Shown: one piece after another, positions 34,940-43,226 of the stretch
Layout: every line of letters starts with the position of its first letter
How positions within the stretch are numbered: position 1 is the stretch's first letter
From: Nocardioides lacusdianchii
GTDB taxonomy: Bacteria > Actinomycetota > Actinomycetes > Propionibacteriales > Nocardioidaceae
Direction: 5' to 3'
Length of the DNA stretch: 64,000 bases
NCBI RefSeq assembly: GCF_020102855.1
Contig: NZ_JADHZD010000002.1
Span: 1-64,000, forward strand
The notes under the pieces: model-generated
Databases searched by the model: none
The model's input: only the letters and a program-made list of their open reading frames with translations
What the model was told of the DNA's origin: nothing
Position numbers and translations under genes: made by a program

Positions 34940-36745
34940 TCAGCGCTGCTTGACCCGGTCGACGACCTTCGCGTGCAGCCGGCGCTTCATCCCGCGCCGG
35001 AGCCGCTGGTGCACCCGCTCGTGGGCGGGCGGGCGTCCCTGCTCGTCGAGGGCGTAGCTCGCCACCTTGGCCAGCCGGGGACGCTCGTGGTCGTCGATCA
35101 CCTCGCCGGTGACCCACCACATGCGCAGGCTGGGACCGTTCAGCTGGAGGCACGCCAGGTTGTTGTCGAACCACGGCCCCTCGGCGTAGCGCCAGGTGAG
35201 TGGTGCGTCCGGCACCCGCGCCGACTTCGAGGCCAGCCGGCCCACCGGTCCGGCGACGCCGTAGGAGAGCACCGCGGTGGCGAAGCGCATGTTGCGCGAC
35301 AGCGGGTTGCGGATGGGTGAGCAGACCGCCTGGAGGATCGTGGAGCGCATCGGCGGACCGTGCCGCAATGGCTTGGCCTCGCTGACGTAGCTGTGGTGCA
35401 CGTCGCCGGACAGGAAGGTCACCGTCGACGGGGCGGGTCCGCGCTCCCCGGCGGCCACCTCCATCACCTGGTGTGCCACCTCCTGGAAGCTCTTCTGGAA
35501 GGCACCCCAGTGCTCGAGGTCCACGAGCTGGCGCAGCCACTCCCCCGCGCGACCGCCGCGCTCACCCCACGCGCCGTCGGCGAGAGCCTCGCTGAAGGCC
35601 TCGAGGTGGTGCAGCCCGCGGGCGAGCATGAAGGGCAGCGAGGTGCCGATGAGCAGGTGGTCGACGCCGCCGCGCAGCTGCTCGTCGAGCCAGGCCGCCT
35701 CGTCGGGGTCGAGCAGCGCGCGGGCGTCGGGCTCGAGCTCGCGGGCGGCCCGCGAGTCCACGACGACGAGCCGGGCCTGCGTGTCGAACTCGCGGACGTA
35801 GCTCCACCGGTAGGTGCGCGGTTGCTGGTCGACGCGCTCGGCGAAGGCGTCGAGCACCACTCCGAGGTCGAGCTCGTCGTCGCCGGAGTGGGCAACGACC
35901 TGCGCCCAGACCTCGTCCTGCGCGCGCTCCTGCGGCGACATGTTGCCGAGGTGCTGGTAGACCCAGTAGGACCCGAGGCCGGCCACGATCCGGCCGTGCC
36001 ACCAGGTGGTGGCCTCCATCTCGCGCCGCCACTCCTGGGAGGTGTTCCAGTCGTCGCGGATGTCGTGGTCGTCGAAGATCATCGCGCTCGGCACGGTCGA
36101 CAGCAGCCACCGGTTCGCCGGGTCGGACCACGCGAGCGCGTAGAGGTGGGCGTACTCCTCGTAGTCCTGGAGCTCGGTCCACGGGGCCTGCTCGATGTCG
36201 CGCCGCGAGCTGATGAACTCGCGCATCGCCTCGGTCGTCTCGTCAGCGTAGACCTGGTCGCCGAGGAAGAGGACCAGGTCGGGCAGCCGGGTCGGGTCGA
36301 GGTCCTCGTCATCGGGATCCATCGGTGCGACCTGGCCGGCGAGCTCGAGGGCCCACGCGCGCATGGCGTCGACGCCGTGGGTGCGGTTGCCCTTCTCGTC
36401 GTGGGAGACCGACGTGCGGCACGAGCCGAAGGCCAGCCGCAGCGGACGACCGGCCTCGAGCGTGGCGATCACGGGCGCGGGGAACGGCGAGGACGGCTCC
36501 GGCCAGACCTGCTCCCCGTCGATGTCGACGGAGTAGGTCCCGGTGCTGCCCGGCTCGAGGCCCTCGACGCAGACGAGGGCGTAGTGGTGCCCGTGGACGG
36601 TGAAGGTCGGCGCGCTCGCCGACGCGGCGCCGCGGGTGACGGTGACCGTCCCGCGGTCGCGGGTCTCGACCCACACCGCCGCGGACGTCTCGTCGACGTG
36701 GCGCAGGAGCGGGCCGAGGACCAGGAGGTCGTCCGAGGCGCTCAC
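34940..36745 (-). CDS. PhoD-like alkaline phosphatase/phosphodiesterase
   Basis: Protein of 601 residues. An N-terminal Fn3-like domain (about residues 1-95) is followed by the PhoD phosphatase core: LRLAFGSCRTS, LVLFLGDQVYAD, MIFDDHDIRDDWN, and VTFLSGDVHHSY. These are the metal-ligand motifs of the family. No signal peptide is visible, so unlike Bacillus PhoD it may be cytoplasmic. The GTG at 36745 overlaps the alcohol dehydrogenase stop (GTGA); a much longer frame upstream is the shadow of that gene. The C-terminal 100 residues are basic. Confidence 0.85.
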   Translation of the reverse strand: MSASDDLLVLGPLLRHVDETSAAVWVETRDRGTVTVTRGAASASAPTFTVHGHHYALVCVEGLEPGSTGTYSVDIDGEQVWPEPSSPFPAPVIATLEAGRPLRLAFGSCRTSVSHDEKGNRTHGVDAMRAWALELAGQVAPMDPDDEDLDPTRLPDLVLFLGDQVYADETTEAMREFISSRRDIEQAPWTELQDYEEYAHLYALAWSDPANRWLLSTVPSAMIFDDHDIRDDWNTSQEWRREMEATTWWHGRIVAGLGSYWVYQHLGNMSPQERAQDEVWAQVVAHSGDDELDLGVVLDAFAERVDQQPRTYRWSYVREFDTQARLVVVDSRAARELEPDARALLDPDEAAWLDEQLRGGVDHLLIGTSLPFMLARGLHHLEAFSEALADGAWGERGGRAGEWLRQLVDLEHWGAFQKSFQEVAHQVMEVAAGERGPAPSTVTFLSGDVHHSYVSEAKPLRHGPPMRSTILQAVCSPIRNPLSRNMRFATAVLSYGVAGPVGRLASKSARVPDAPLTWRYAEGPWFDNNLACLQLNGPSLRMWWVTGEVIDDHERPRLAKVASYALDEQGRPPAHERVHQRLRRGMKRRLHAKVVDRVKQR

Positions 36746-37758
36746 GGTTGGAGGAGGACCTTGGTCGCGCGGCGCTCGTCCATGGCGCGGTAGCCCTCGG
36801 CCGCCTCCGCCATCGGGAGCGTCAGGTCGAAGACGCGACCGGGGTCGATCGCCCCCGACAGCACGCGCTCGAGCAGGTCCGGCAGGTAGCGGCGCACCGG
36901 TGCCATGCCGCCGGCAAGACCCACGTTCTTCTGGAACATCCGGCGCACCGGCAGCTCGACGCCATGCGGCACCCCGACGAAGCCGACCGTGGAGCCCGGG
37001 CGGGCCACGGCGAAGGCCGTTTTCATCGCGCCATCCGTGCCGACGCACTCCAGCACCGCGTCGGCGCCCACGCCCTGCGTCAGCTCGGCGATGATCGCCT
37101 CGCCCTCCTCGCCGCGCTCGGCCACGACGTCGCTGGCCCCGAAGGCGCGCGCAATCTCCTGGCGCGACTCGTGGCGCGACATGGCGATGACGCGCCCGGC
37201 GCCCATCTGCGAGGCGGCGAGCACGCCGCACAGGCCCACGGCACCGTCGCCGACGACGACCGCGGTGCCACCGGGGCGTACGCCGGCGGCGACCGCCGCG
37301 TGCCAGCCGGTGGCCATCACGTCGGTGAGGGCGAGCAGGGACGGGATGAGCTTCTCGTGGGGCATCCCGTCGGTCGCGACGAGGCTGCCGTCGGCCTGGG
37401 TCACCCGGGCGTACTCCCCCTGCCCGCTCGTCGTGAAGCCGAGCCCGGTGCAGGCCGACTGGACGCCGGCGCGACAGTGGACGCAGGTGTTGTCGCTGTG
37501 GCAGAACGGCACCACCACGAAGTCGCCCACGCGCACGTCCTTCACGTCCGCGCCGACCTCCTCCACCACGCCCACGCACTCGTGGCCGATGGTGGAGCCC
37601 GCGTCGATGTCGTTGTGACCGCGATAGGGCCAGAGGTCGGAGCCGCAGATGCAGCCGGCGACCACCTTGACGATCGCGTCGGTGGGGGCCTCGATCCTGG
37701 GGTCGGGCACCTCCTCGAAGCGGATGTCGCCGGGGGCGTGGATGGTGGTTGCTCGCAT
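36742..37758 (-). CDS. Zinc-dependent alcohol dehydrogenase
   Basis: Protein of 338 residues, medium-chain dehydrogenase type. Catalytic zinc ligands are in GCICGSD and GHECVG. The structural zinc loop is present: CHSDNTCVHC and a fourth Cys in GVQSAC. NAD(P) binding is at VVVGDGAVGLCG, with a Rossmann GxGxxG variant. The ATG at 37758 (MRATTIHAPGD) is chosen over one 13 codons upstream because it matches the family. Substrate not predictable. It is cotranscribed with the PhoD-like gene through a GTGA overlap. Confidence 0.85.
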   Translation of the reverse strand: MRATTIHAPGDIRFEEVPDPRIEAPTDAIVKVVAGCICGSDLWPYRGHNDIDAGSTIGHECVGVVEEVGADVKDVRVGDFVVVPFCHSDNTCVHCRAGVQSACTGLGFTTSGQGEYARVTQADGSLVATDGMPHEKLIPSLLALTDVMATGWHAAVAAGVRPGGTAVVVGDGAVGLCGVLAASQMGAGRVIAMSRHESRQEIARAFGASDVVAERGEEGEAIIAELTQGVGADAVLECVGTDGAMKTAFAVARPGSTVGFVGVPHGVELPVRRMFQKNVGLAGGMAPVRRYLPDLLERVLSGAIDPGRVFDLTLPMAEAAEGYRAMDERRATKVLLQP

Positions 37759-37823
37759 GGCGGCGATCCTGCCACGCAGCCCCACACCGGCCCACACCCC
37801 GGCGAAGCCCGGCAGAGTGGCGT

Positions 37824-37841
37824 TATCTCATATCTGAGATA
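37824..37841. promoter_or_regulatory. Palindromic operator TATCTCA-TATC-TGAGATA
   Basis: A perfect 7-bp inverted repeat with a four-base spacer ends 11 bases before the ATG of the helix-turn-helix/MurA fusion. Such a symmetric site next to a gene encoding an XRE domain is the classic arrangement for autoregulation, so I infer it is bound by the fusion protein itself. It is AT-rich compared with its surroundings. Confidence 0.6.
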
Positions 37842-37852
37842 CCGTTGTCGCC

Positions 37853-39376
37853 ATGGCTGACTACAAGGGTCGCATCGGCAACCTCATCCGTGACGCGCGC
37901 AAGCACCGGGGTCTCACCCAGCACCAGCTGGCCGATCTGCTCGGCACCAGCCAGAGCGCGATCAACCGGATCGAGAAGGGTCACCAGAACCTCTCCCTCG
38001 AGATGCTCGCCCGCATCGGCGCGGCGCTCGACTCCGAGATCGTGGCGCTCGGCGCCGGCCCCACGCACCTGCGCGTGGACGGCCCCACGACCCTGTCCGG
38101 GTCGATCGACGTGAAGACCTCGAAGAACGCGGGCGTCGCGCTGCTGTGCGCCTCCTTGCTCAACAAGGGGCGTACGACGCTGCGCAAGGTCGCGCGCATC
38201 GAGGAGGTCAACCGGCTGCTCGAGGTGCTCAACTCCCTCGGCGTCGCGACCCGCTGGCTCAACGACGACAACGACCTCGAGATCATCCCGCCGGCCGAGC
38301 TCAACCTCGCCGCGATCGACGAGGCCGCGGCCCGCCGCACCCGCTCGGTGATCATGTTCCTGGGCCCGCTGCTGCACCGCTACGACGAGTTCGACCTGCC
38401 CTACGCCGGTGGTTGCAACCTCGGCGAGCGCACCGTCGAGCCGCACATGTCCGCGCTGCGTCCCTTCGGCCTCGACGTGAAGGCGAGCGACGGCAGCTAC
38501 CACGCCAGCGTGAACCGGACCATCGAGCCCGAGCGCCCGATCGTGCTGACCGAGCGTGGCGACACGGTGACCGAGAACGCGCTCATGGCCGCCGCGCTCC
38601 ACCCGGGCACGACCGTGATCCGCAACGCCTCGTCCAACTACATGGTCCAGGACCTCTGCTTCTACCTCCGCAAGCTCGGCGTCGAGGTCGACGGCATCGG
38701 CACCACCACGCTGCGCATCACGGGGCGCACGTCGATCGACGTCGACGTCGACTACTCCCCCTCCGAGGACCCGATCGAGGCGATGTCGCTGCTCGCGGCG
38801 GCCATCGTGACGAAGTCCGAGATCACCATCCGCCGGGTGCCGATCGAGTTCCTCGAGATCGAGCTGGCCACCCTCGAGGAGATGGGCTTCCGCTACGACC
38901 GCTCGGACGAGTACGTCGCCAACAACGGCGAGACCCGTCTCGTCGACCTCACGACCTACGCCTCCGACCTCCGCGCGCCGCTCGACAAGATCCACCCGAT
39001 GCCGTTCCCGGGCCTCAACATCGACAACCTCCCGTTCTTCGCGGTCATCGCCGCGGTCGCCGAGGGACAGACGCTGCTGCACGACTGGGTCTACGAGAAC
39101 CGCGCCATCTACCTCACCGAGCTCAACAAGCTCGGCGCGCAGGTCAAGCTGCTCGACCCGCACCGGGTGCTCGTCGAGGGCCCGACGCACTTCTCCGGTG
39201 CGGAGATCGTCTGCCCGCCGGCCCTGCGCCCCGCGGTGGTGCTGCTGATCGCGATGCTCGCCTCCAAGGGCCGCAGCGTGCTGCGGTCGACGTACGTCAT
39301 CCACCGTGGCTACGAGGACCTCGCCGAGCGGCTCAACGAGCTCGGCGCGAACATCGAGACCTTCCGCGACATATAG
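37853..39376 (+). CDS. Helix-turn-helix/MurA-like fusion protein
   Basis: Protein of 507 residues. Residues 5-66 form an XRE helix-turn-helix (IGNLIRDARKHRGLTQHQLADLLGTSQSAINRIEKG). From about 72 to the end is a UDP-N-acetylglucosamine 1-carboxyvinyltransferase domain: K91-N92 in TSKNAGVALL, and C188 in PYAGGCNLGERTVEPH, the equivalent of the catalytic and fosfomycin-reactive Cys115 of MurA. The active site therefore looks intact. MurA normally is about 420 residues without an HTH. This could be a second MurA linked to regulation of cell-wall precursor supply, or an enzyme fold reused as a sensor. A palindrome lies just before the start. Confidence 0.85.
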   Translation: MADYKGRIGNLIRDARKHRGLTQHQLADLLGTSQSAINRIEKGHQNLSLEMLARIGAALDSEIVALGAGPTHLRVDGPTTLSGSIDVKTSKNAGVALLCASLLNKGRTTLRKVARIEEVNRLLEVLNSLGVATRWLNDDNDLEIIPPAELNLAAIDEAAARRTRSVIMFLGPLLHRYDEFDLPYAGGCNLGERTVEPHMSALRPFGLDVKASDGSYHASVNRTIEPERPIVLTERGDTVTENALMAAALHPGTTVIRNASSNYMVQDLCFYLRKLGVEVDGIGTTTLRITGRTSIDVDVDYSPSEDPIEAMSLLAAAIVTKSEITIRRVPIEFLEIELATLEEMGFRYDRSDEYVANNGETRLVDLTTYASDLRAPLDKIHPMPFPGLNIDNLPFFAVIAAVAEGQTLLHDWVYENRAIYLTELNKLGAQVKLLDPHRVLVEGPTHFSGAEIVCPPALRPAVVLLIAMLASKGRSVLRSTYVIHRGYEDLAERLNELGANIETFRDI

Positions 39377-39420
39377 ATCGGTTAGCGCCCGCTCAATCGC
39401 GGCCACACTCCCATCGGTGG

Positions 39421-39524
39421 TCGAGTAGCCGAGCGAGGGACGAGCGAGGCGTATCGAGACCTAGCGAGGTGCGGATCTCGATACGGCCTTGCGCGGCTTC
39501 GTTCCTCAGCCGCGGGCCTACTCG
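39421..39524. repeat. REP-like long imperfect inverted repeat
   Basis: Outer arms TCGAGTAG (39421-39428) and CTACTCGA (39517-39524) and inner arms CGTATCGAGA (39450-39459) and TCTCGATACG (39475-39484) pair into one imperfect stem of about 100 bases. I recognise this sequence type as a repeat common in Nocardioides-like genomes between genes. It lies between the end of the MurA-like gene and the end of the zinc-finger gene. No other copy was noticed in this window. Confidence 0.65.
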
Positions 39525-39569
39525 ATCTGCTTTCGCGACGCCGGCCGCTCGTTCCTCGCGGTCGACTGC

Positions 39570-39830
39570 TCAAGCAAACAGCGTCTCGACCCAGGCGCGC
39601 GACTGCTTGCCGACGGACGGCGGGGCCGTCATGTCGGCGGTGATCCGCGGCATCGGGGCCGTGTGCTGACCGGCGTTGCGGTGCCAGTCGGTCTCGGCCT
39701 CGACCAGCACGCCGAGGTCGGCGCGCGAGAGGAAGACGCCGTGGCCCTCGGGGCACTGGTGGACGGTGGCCTCGCCGAGGGTGCGCTCGTCCATCTCGGC
39801 ATCGCATCGAGGACAGGTCATGCTCTCCAT
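39570..39830 (-). CDS. TFIIB-type zinc-finger protein
   Basis: Protein of 86 residues. MTCPRCDAEMDERTLG and VHQCPEGHGVFLSRADLGVL make a zf-TFIIB zinc ribbon with CPRC and CPEGHG; the CxxxH pair completes the site. The tail is hydrophilic and contains a His-rich stretch (DWHRNAGQHTAP). Start 39830 or the ATG three codons later at 39821, which has GGAG at better spacing. Role unknown; divergent from the GDPD gene with a 35-base gap. Confidence 0.7.
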   Translation of the reverse strand: MESMTCPRCDAEMDERTLGEATVHQCPEGHGVFLSRADLGVLVEAETDWHRNAGQHTAPMPRITADMTAPPSVGKQSRAWVETLFA

Positions 39831-39865
39831 CCCCCGACGGTACTCCCGAACCCCATACTTGGGCC

Positions 39866-40699
39866 GTGACCGCGCCGCACGTGCCCGCTACGGGCTACCT
39901 CGACTCGCCCCGCCCCCTCGCCTTCGCCCACCGCGGCGGCGCCTACCATCCCGAGATCGAGGGCCTGGAGAACACGCTCGCGGCCTTCCGGCACGCGGTG
40001 GCGCTCGGCTACACCTACCTCGAGACCGACGTCCACGTCACCAGCGACGGCGTGCTGCTCGCCTTCCACGACACCGTGCTCGACCGGGTCACCGACCGCA
40101 CCGGCAGCATCGCCACCTCGACCTACGCCGAGGTCCAGCGCGCGCTGATCGGCGGCTCGGAGCCGGTGCCGACGCTGGGCGAGCTGTTCGACGCCTTCCC
40201 CGACGCGAGGTTCAACATCGACCTCAAGTCCGAGGGCGCGGTGGAGGCACTGGCCGCGTTCATCGAGGAGCGCGACGCCTGGGACCGGATCCTGGTGGGG
40301 TCCTTCTCGGCGAGGCGGATGGAGGCGTTCCGGCGCCGCACGGCGCGGCGGGTCGCCACGTCGGCACACCCGCTCGAGGTGGCCGTCTTCGTCCTGTCCC
40401 CCAGCGCCCGGCTGGCGCGGCTGCTCACGCGCGGACGCCCCGTCGCCCTGCAGGTCCCGCACCGACAGGGGCGGCTGCTGGTGGCCTCCGCCGGGCTCGT
40501 ACGCCGTGCGCACGCCGCCGGCGTCCAGGTGCACGTGTGGACGATCGACGACCCAGTTGAGATGAACACCCTCCTGGACCGTGGTGTCGACGGCATCATG
40601 ACCGATCGCACGGACATACTCAGGGACGTGCTCCGCGCCCGCGGACAGTGGCACGGCCCTGACGAGGGCCGCCCGGACGGCATGGAGGATCAGGCATGA
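39866..40699 (+). CDS. Glycerophosphodiester phosphodiesterase
   Basis: Protein of 277 residues starting at a GTG. TIM-barrel GDPD motifs are complete: LAFAHRGGAYHPE, ENTLAAFRHAV, YLETDVHVTSDGVLLAFHD and FNIDLKSEG, carrying the catalytic His pair and metal-binding Glu/Asp. It hydrolyses glycerophosphodiesters to sn-glycerol 3-phosphate and an alcohol, for lipid turnover. No signal peptide, so cytoplasmic. Its stop overlaps the transporter start (ATGA), suggesting a joint operon. Confidence 0.88.
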   Translation: MTAPHVPATGYLDSPRPLAFAHRGGAYHPEIEGLENTLAAFRHAVALGYTYLETDVHVTSDGVLLAFHDTVLDRVTDRTGSIATSTYAEVQRALIGGSEPVPTLGELFDAFPDARFNIDLKSEGAVEALAAFIEERDAWDRILVGSFSARRMEAFRRRTARRVATSAHPLEVAVFVLSPSARLARLLTRGRPVALQVPHRQGRLLVASAGLVRRAHAAGVQVHVWTIDDPVEMNTLLDRGVDGIMTDRTDILRDVLRARGQWHGPDEGRPDGMEDQA

Positions 40700-42057
40700 G
40701 CAAGGTCGAGGGCGGCATCGCGAACCTGGAGCCCCTGGAGCAGGCGCGGGAGCAGAAGGCCTGGTACTGGTACGACTGGGCGAACAGCGCCTACACGACG
40801 ACCATCGGCACGGTCTTCTTCGGCCCCTACTTCATCAGCCTGGCCGAGAACGCCGTCGGCGGCGAGGACGGCCGGTTCGAGGTCGGGTCGCTCTCCCTGC
40901 CGCCGGACTCGCTCTTCTTCTGGCTGATCACGGTCTCCACGATCCTGTCGGCGATCGTCCTGCCCCCGCTCGGGGCGTACGCCGACCGGGTGGCCAACAA
41001 GAAGCGCCTGCTCGCGACGCTCGCGTGGACCGGCGCGTTCTTCGCCTCCCTGATCTTCTTCGCCACCGGTGACAACTGGTTGCTGGCCGCGGTCGGCATC
41101 GTGTTCGGCAACCTGTTCTTCGGTGCCGCCGGGGTCGTCAACGACTCGATCCTGCCGCTGATCTCCGACGAGGACGACCGCGACCGGGTGTCGTCGCGGG
41201 GCTGGGCGTTCGGCTACCTCGGCGGCGGCCTGCTGCTGGTCATCAACCTCGCCGTCTACCTCGGGCACGAGGCCCTCGGCCTCGACGAGGGACTGGCCGC
41301 GCGGTTGTGCATGCTGTCCGCAGCCGTGTGGTGGGCCGGGTTCACGCTCATCCCGTTCCTGCGGCTGCGCAACCACACCCCGGTCGACGTGGAGCAGGTC
41401 GAGGGCAACGCCCTGCGCCGCAGCTTCGGCCAGCTGGCCGCGACCCTGCGCGACATGCGCAACTACCCGATGGCGCTCACCTTCCTGGTCGCCTACCTGT
41501 TCTTCAACGACGGGATCCAGACCGTCATCGCCTCGGCGTCGGTCTACGGCTCCGAGGAGCTCGGGCACTCCCAGACGATCCTCATCGCGACGATCCTGAT
41601 GGTGCAGTTCGTCGCGTTCGGCGGTGCGCTCATCTTCGGCCGGCTGGCCGGTCGCATCGGCGCCAAGCGCTCGATCCTCCTGGGCCTCGCGATCTGGTGC
41701 GTCATCGTGACCGTGGCGCTCTTCCTGCCCGCGGGCAACGTGCCGTTCTTCCTGATCCTCGGCGCTGCGATCGGCGTCGTCCTCGGCGGCTGCCAGGCGC
41801 TCGCGCGGTCCTACTTCTCGTTGCTGATCCCCCGTGGGAAGGAGGCCGAGTACTTCAGCTTCTACCACGCGATGGACCGCGGGACGTCCTGGTTCGGCAC
41901 CGCGACCTTCGGCATCGTGCTGGCCGTGACCGACTCCTACCGACCGGCGATCTTCGCCCTCATCGCGTTCTTCGTCGTCGGCGGCCTCCTGCTGACCCGC
42001 GTGGACACCGAGCGTGGAATCCGCGACGCCGGGAACGACCTGCCAGCCGTCATCTGA
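40696..42057 (+). CDS. MFS transporter, UMF1 family
   Basis: Protein of 453 residues with about 12 transmembrane segments. WYWYDWANSAYTTTIGTVFFGPYF is the signature of the UMF1 (Atg22-like) group of MFS transporters. Other MFS features are LPPLGAYADR and FGRLAGRIGAKRS, the inter-domain basic loop. It is cotranscribed with the GDPD gene through ATGA. A link to glycerophosphodiester or amino-acid efflux is inference. Confidence 0.85.
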   Translation: MSKVEGGIANLEPLEQAREQKAWYWYDWANSAYTTTIGTVFFGPYFISLAENAVGGEDGRFEVGSLSLPPDSLFFWLITVSTILSAIVLPPLGAYADRVANKKRLLATLAWTGAFFASLIFFATGDNWLLAAVGIVFGNLFFGAAGVVNDSILPLISDEDDRDRVSSRGWAFGYLGGGLLLVINLAVYLGHEALGLDEGLAARLCMLSAAVWWAGFTLIPFLRLRNHTPVDVEQVEGNALRRSFGQLAATLRDMRNYPMALTFLVAYLFFNDGIQTVIASASVYGSEELGHSQTILIATILMVQFVAFGGALIFGRLAGRIGAKRSILLGLAIWCVIVTVALFLPAGNVPFFLILGAAIGVVLGGCQALARSYFSLLIPRGKEAEYFSFYHAMDRGTSWFGTATFGIVLAVTDSYRPAIFALIAFFVVGGLLLTRVDTERGIRDAGNDLPAVI

Positions 42058-42119
42058 GGTCCTCGGAGGTCCTGATCTGCGCGTAACCGCGACCACCTGC
42101 ACCCCTGGGGGTGAAGTCA

Positions 42120-42131
42120 CTCACGCGTGAG
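42120..42131. promoter_or_regulatory. Perfect 12-bp palindrome CTCACGCGTGAG
   Basis: A perfect palindrome lies 27 bases upstream of the -35 element of the rbpA promoter, just after a second stem CACCCC-TG-GGGGTG (about 42101-42114). The latter may terminate the transporter transcript. The palindrome could be an operator or part of the same structure. Confidence 0.35.
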
Positions 42132-42157
42132 CGTGGGTTCCGACACGATGAATCCAC

Positions 42158-42183
42158 GGAATTGTGGCGGCCCCGCTACGGTT
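42158..42183 (+). promoter_or_regulatory. SigR-type promoter of rbpA
   Basis: GGAAT at 42158-42162 and GTT at 42181-42183 are separated by exactly 18 bases, the GGAAT-N18-GTT consensus of thiol-oxidative-stress sigma factor SigR. In Streptomyces coelicolor rbpA is a known SigR target, so this match is biologically expected. The leader from the predicted start to the rbpA GTG is about 120 bases. Confidence 0.8.
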
Positions 42184-42308
42184 GAAAGATCACAGAGGGG
42201 CGAGCCCCGTCGCCACGAGCGGCGTCACGGACCGCGGTCCTGTTCGTCCCCCTACCAACCCGGTACACAATTCAACGGGTGTCAGCAACCCAACTGGAGG
42301 TGGGCACG

Positions 42309-42689
42309 GTGGCGGAGCGCACACTGCGTGGCGCGAGGCTCGGCGGCCAGAGTTTCGAGGACGAGCGCGGGATCGAGTTCGCGGCTCGGCAGCAGGTCGG
42401 CTATGCATGCAAGCAGGGCCATGAGTTCGAGGTCACGATGTCGGTCGAGGCCGACATCCCGGCCGTGTGGGAGTGCCCGCGCTGCGGCGCCGAGGCGCTG
42501 AGCACGGCGGGCATCCTCCCCGAGGAGAAGGTCGAGAAGCCGGCTCGCACGCACTGGGACATGCTCCTGGAGCGTCGCTCGGAGAAGGAGCTCGAGGACA
42601 TCCTCAAGGAGCGGCTCGACCTGCTCCGCGGCGGAGAGATCGGCCCGGCGCACCTGCACCGCGCCAACCGCAAGAAGCGGGTCTCCTAG
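42309..42689 (+). CDS. rbpA: RNA polymerase-binding protein RbpA
   Basis: Protein of 126 residues from the GTG at 42309 with GGAGGTGG upstream. It begins with AERTLRGARLGGQSFEDERG, the RbpA N-terminal tail, followed by the zinc-ribbon-like core VGYACKQGHEFEV and VWECPRCGAEA, then the basic linker and sigma-interaction domain (THWDMLLERRSEKELEDILKERL). RbpA binds the housekeeping sigma factor and stabilises open complexes; it is found only in Actinobacteria. A longer frame from 42279 would add residues not seen in the family. Confidence 0.93.
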   Translation: MAERTLRGARLGGQSFEDERGIEFAARQQVGYACKQGHEFEVTMSVEADIPAVWECPRCGAEALSTAGILPEEKVEKPARTHWDMLLERRSEKELEDILKERLDLLRGGEIGPAHLHRANRKKRVS

Positions 42690-42701
42690 GCCGCACGGCA
42701 G

Positions 42702-43226
42702 CTAGTCGACGACGTCGCCCCGGACCACCGGCCCCTCGGGCCCCGGTCCGGGGCGTCGTGCGTCCCAGCCGGGTGCACCGGGGAAGCCCCCGAGACCCGC
42801 ACCCGGTACGACGACGAGGCGACGCTCCACCACCGAGGTCAGCAGCCGCCGCGCGACCGGCCGGGTGAACGGCAGGATCAGCAGGATCCCGAGCAGGTCG
42901 AGCAGGAAGCCCGGGCTCAGCATCAGGGTGCCGCCGATGAGGATGAGCGCACCGTCAGCGATCTCCCGGGCCGGCATCCGTCCGCCCTGCAGCGCCTCGC
43001 GCAGCGCCAGCCAGGCGCGCCCGCCCTCGCGCTTGATCAGCCACGCACCCACCATGCTGTCGAGCACCAGCAGCACGATCGTCCACCAGGGGCCGACCAG
43101 CTGGCCGACCTGGAGGATCGCCCAGATCTCGGCCAGCGGGATGACCACGAACGCGAGTGCCAGCACGGGGCGCAGCCACCGGCGCCGGCGACGCGGGCCG
43201 GTGCGGGGTCCGAGCGGCTGGCTCAC
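42702..43226 (-). CDS. fxsA: FxsA family membrane protein
   Basis: Protein of 174 residues with the FxsA domain: helices VLALAFVVIPLAEIWAILQVG, GPWWTIVLLVLDSMVGAWL, GGTLMLSPGFLLDLLGILLILP. The pattern LMLSPGFLLD is diagnostic. FxsA is a cytoplasmic membrane protein known from E. coli as the suppressor of F exclusion of phage T7. The start overlaps the ppm1 stop, so it is third in the lnt-ppm1-fxsA run. The C-terminus is a Gly/Pro-rich tail. Confidence 0.88.
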   Translation of the reverse strand: MSQPLGPRTGPRRRRRWLRPVLALAFVVIPLAEIWAILQVGQLVGPWWTIVLLVLDSMVGAWLIKREGGRAWLALREALQGGRMPAREIADGALILIGGTLMLSPGFLLDLLGILLILPFTRPVARRLLTSVVERRLVVVPGAGLGGFPGAPGWDARRPGPGPEGPVVRGDVVD

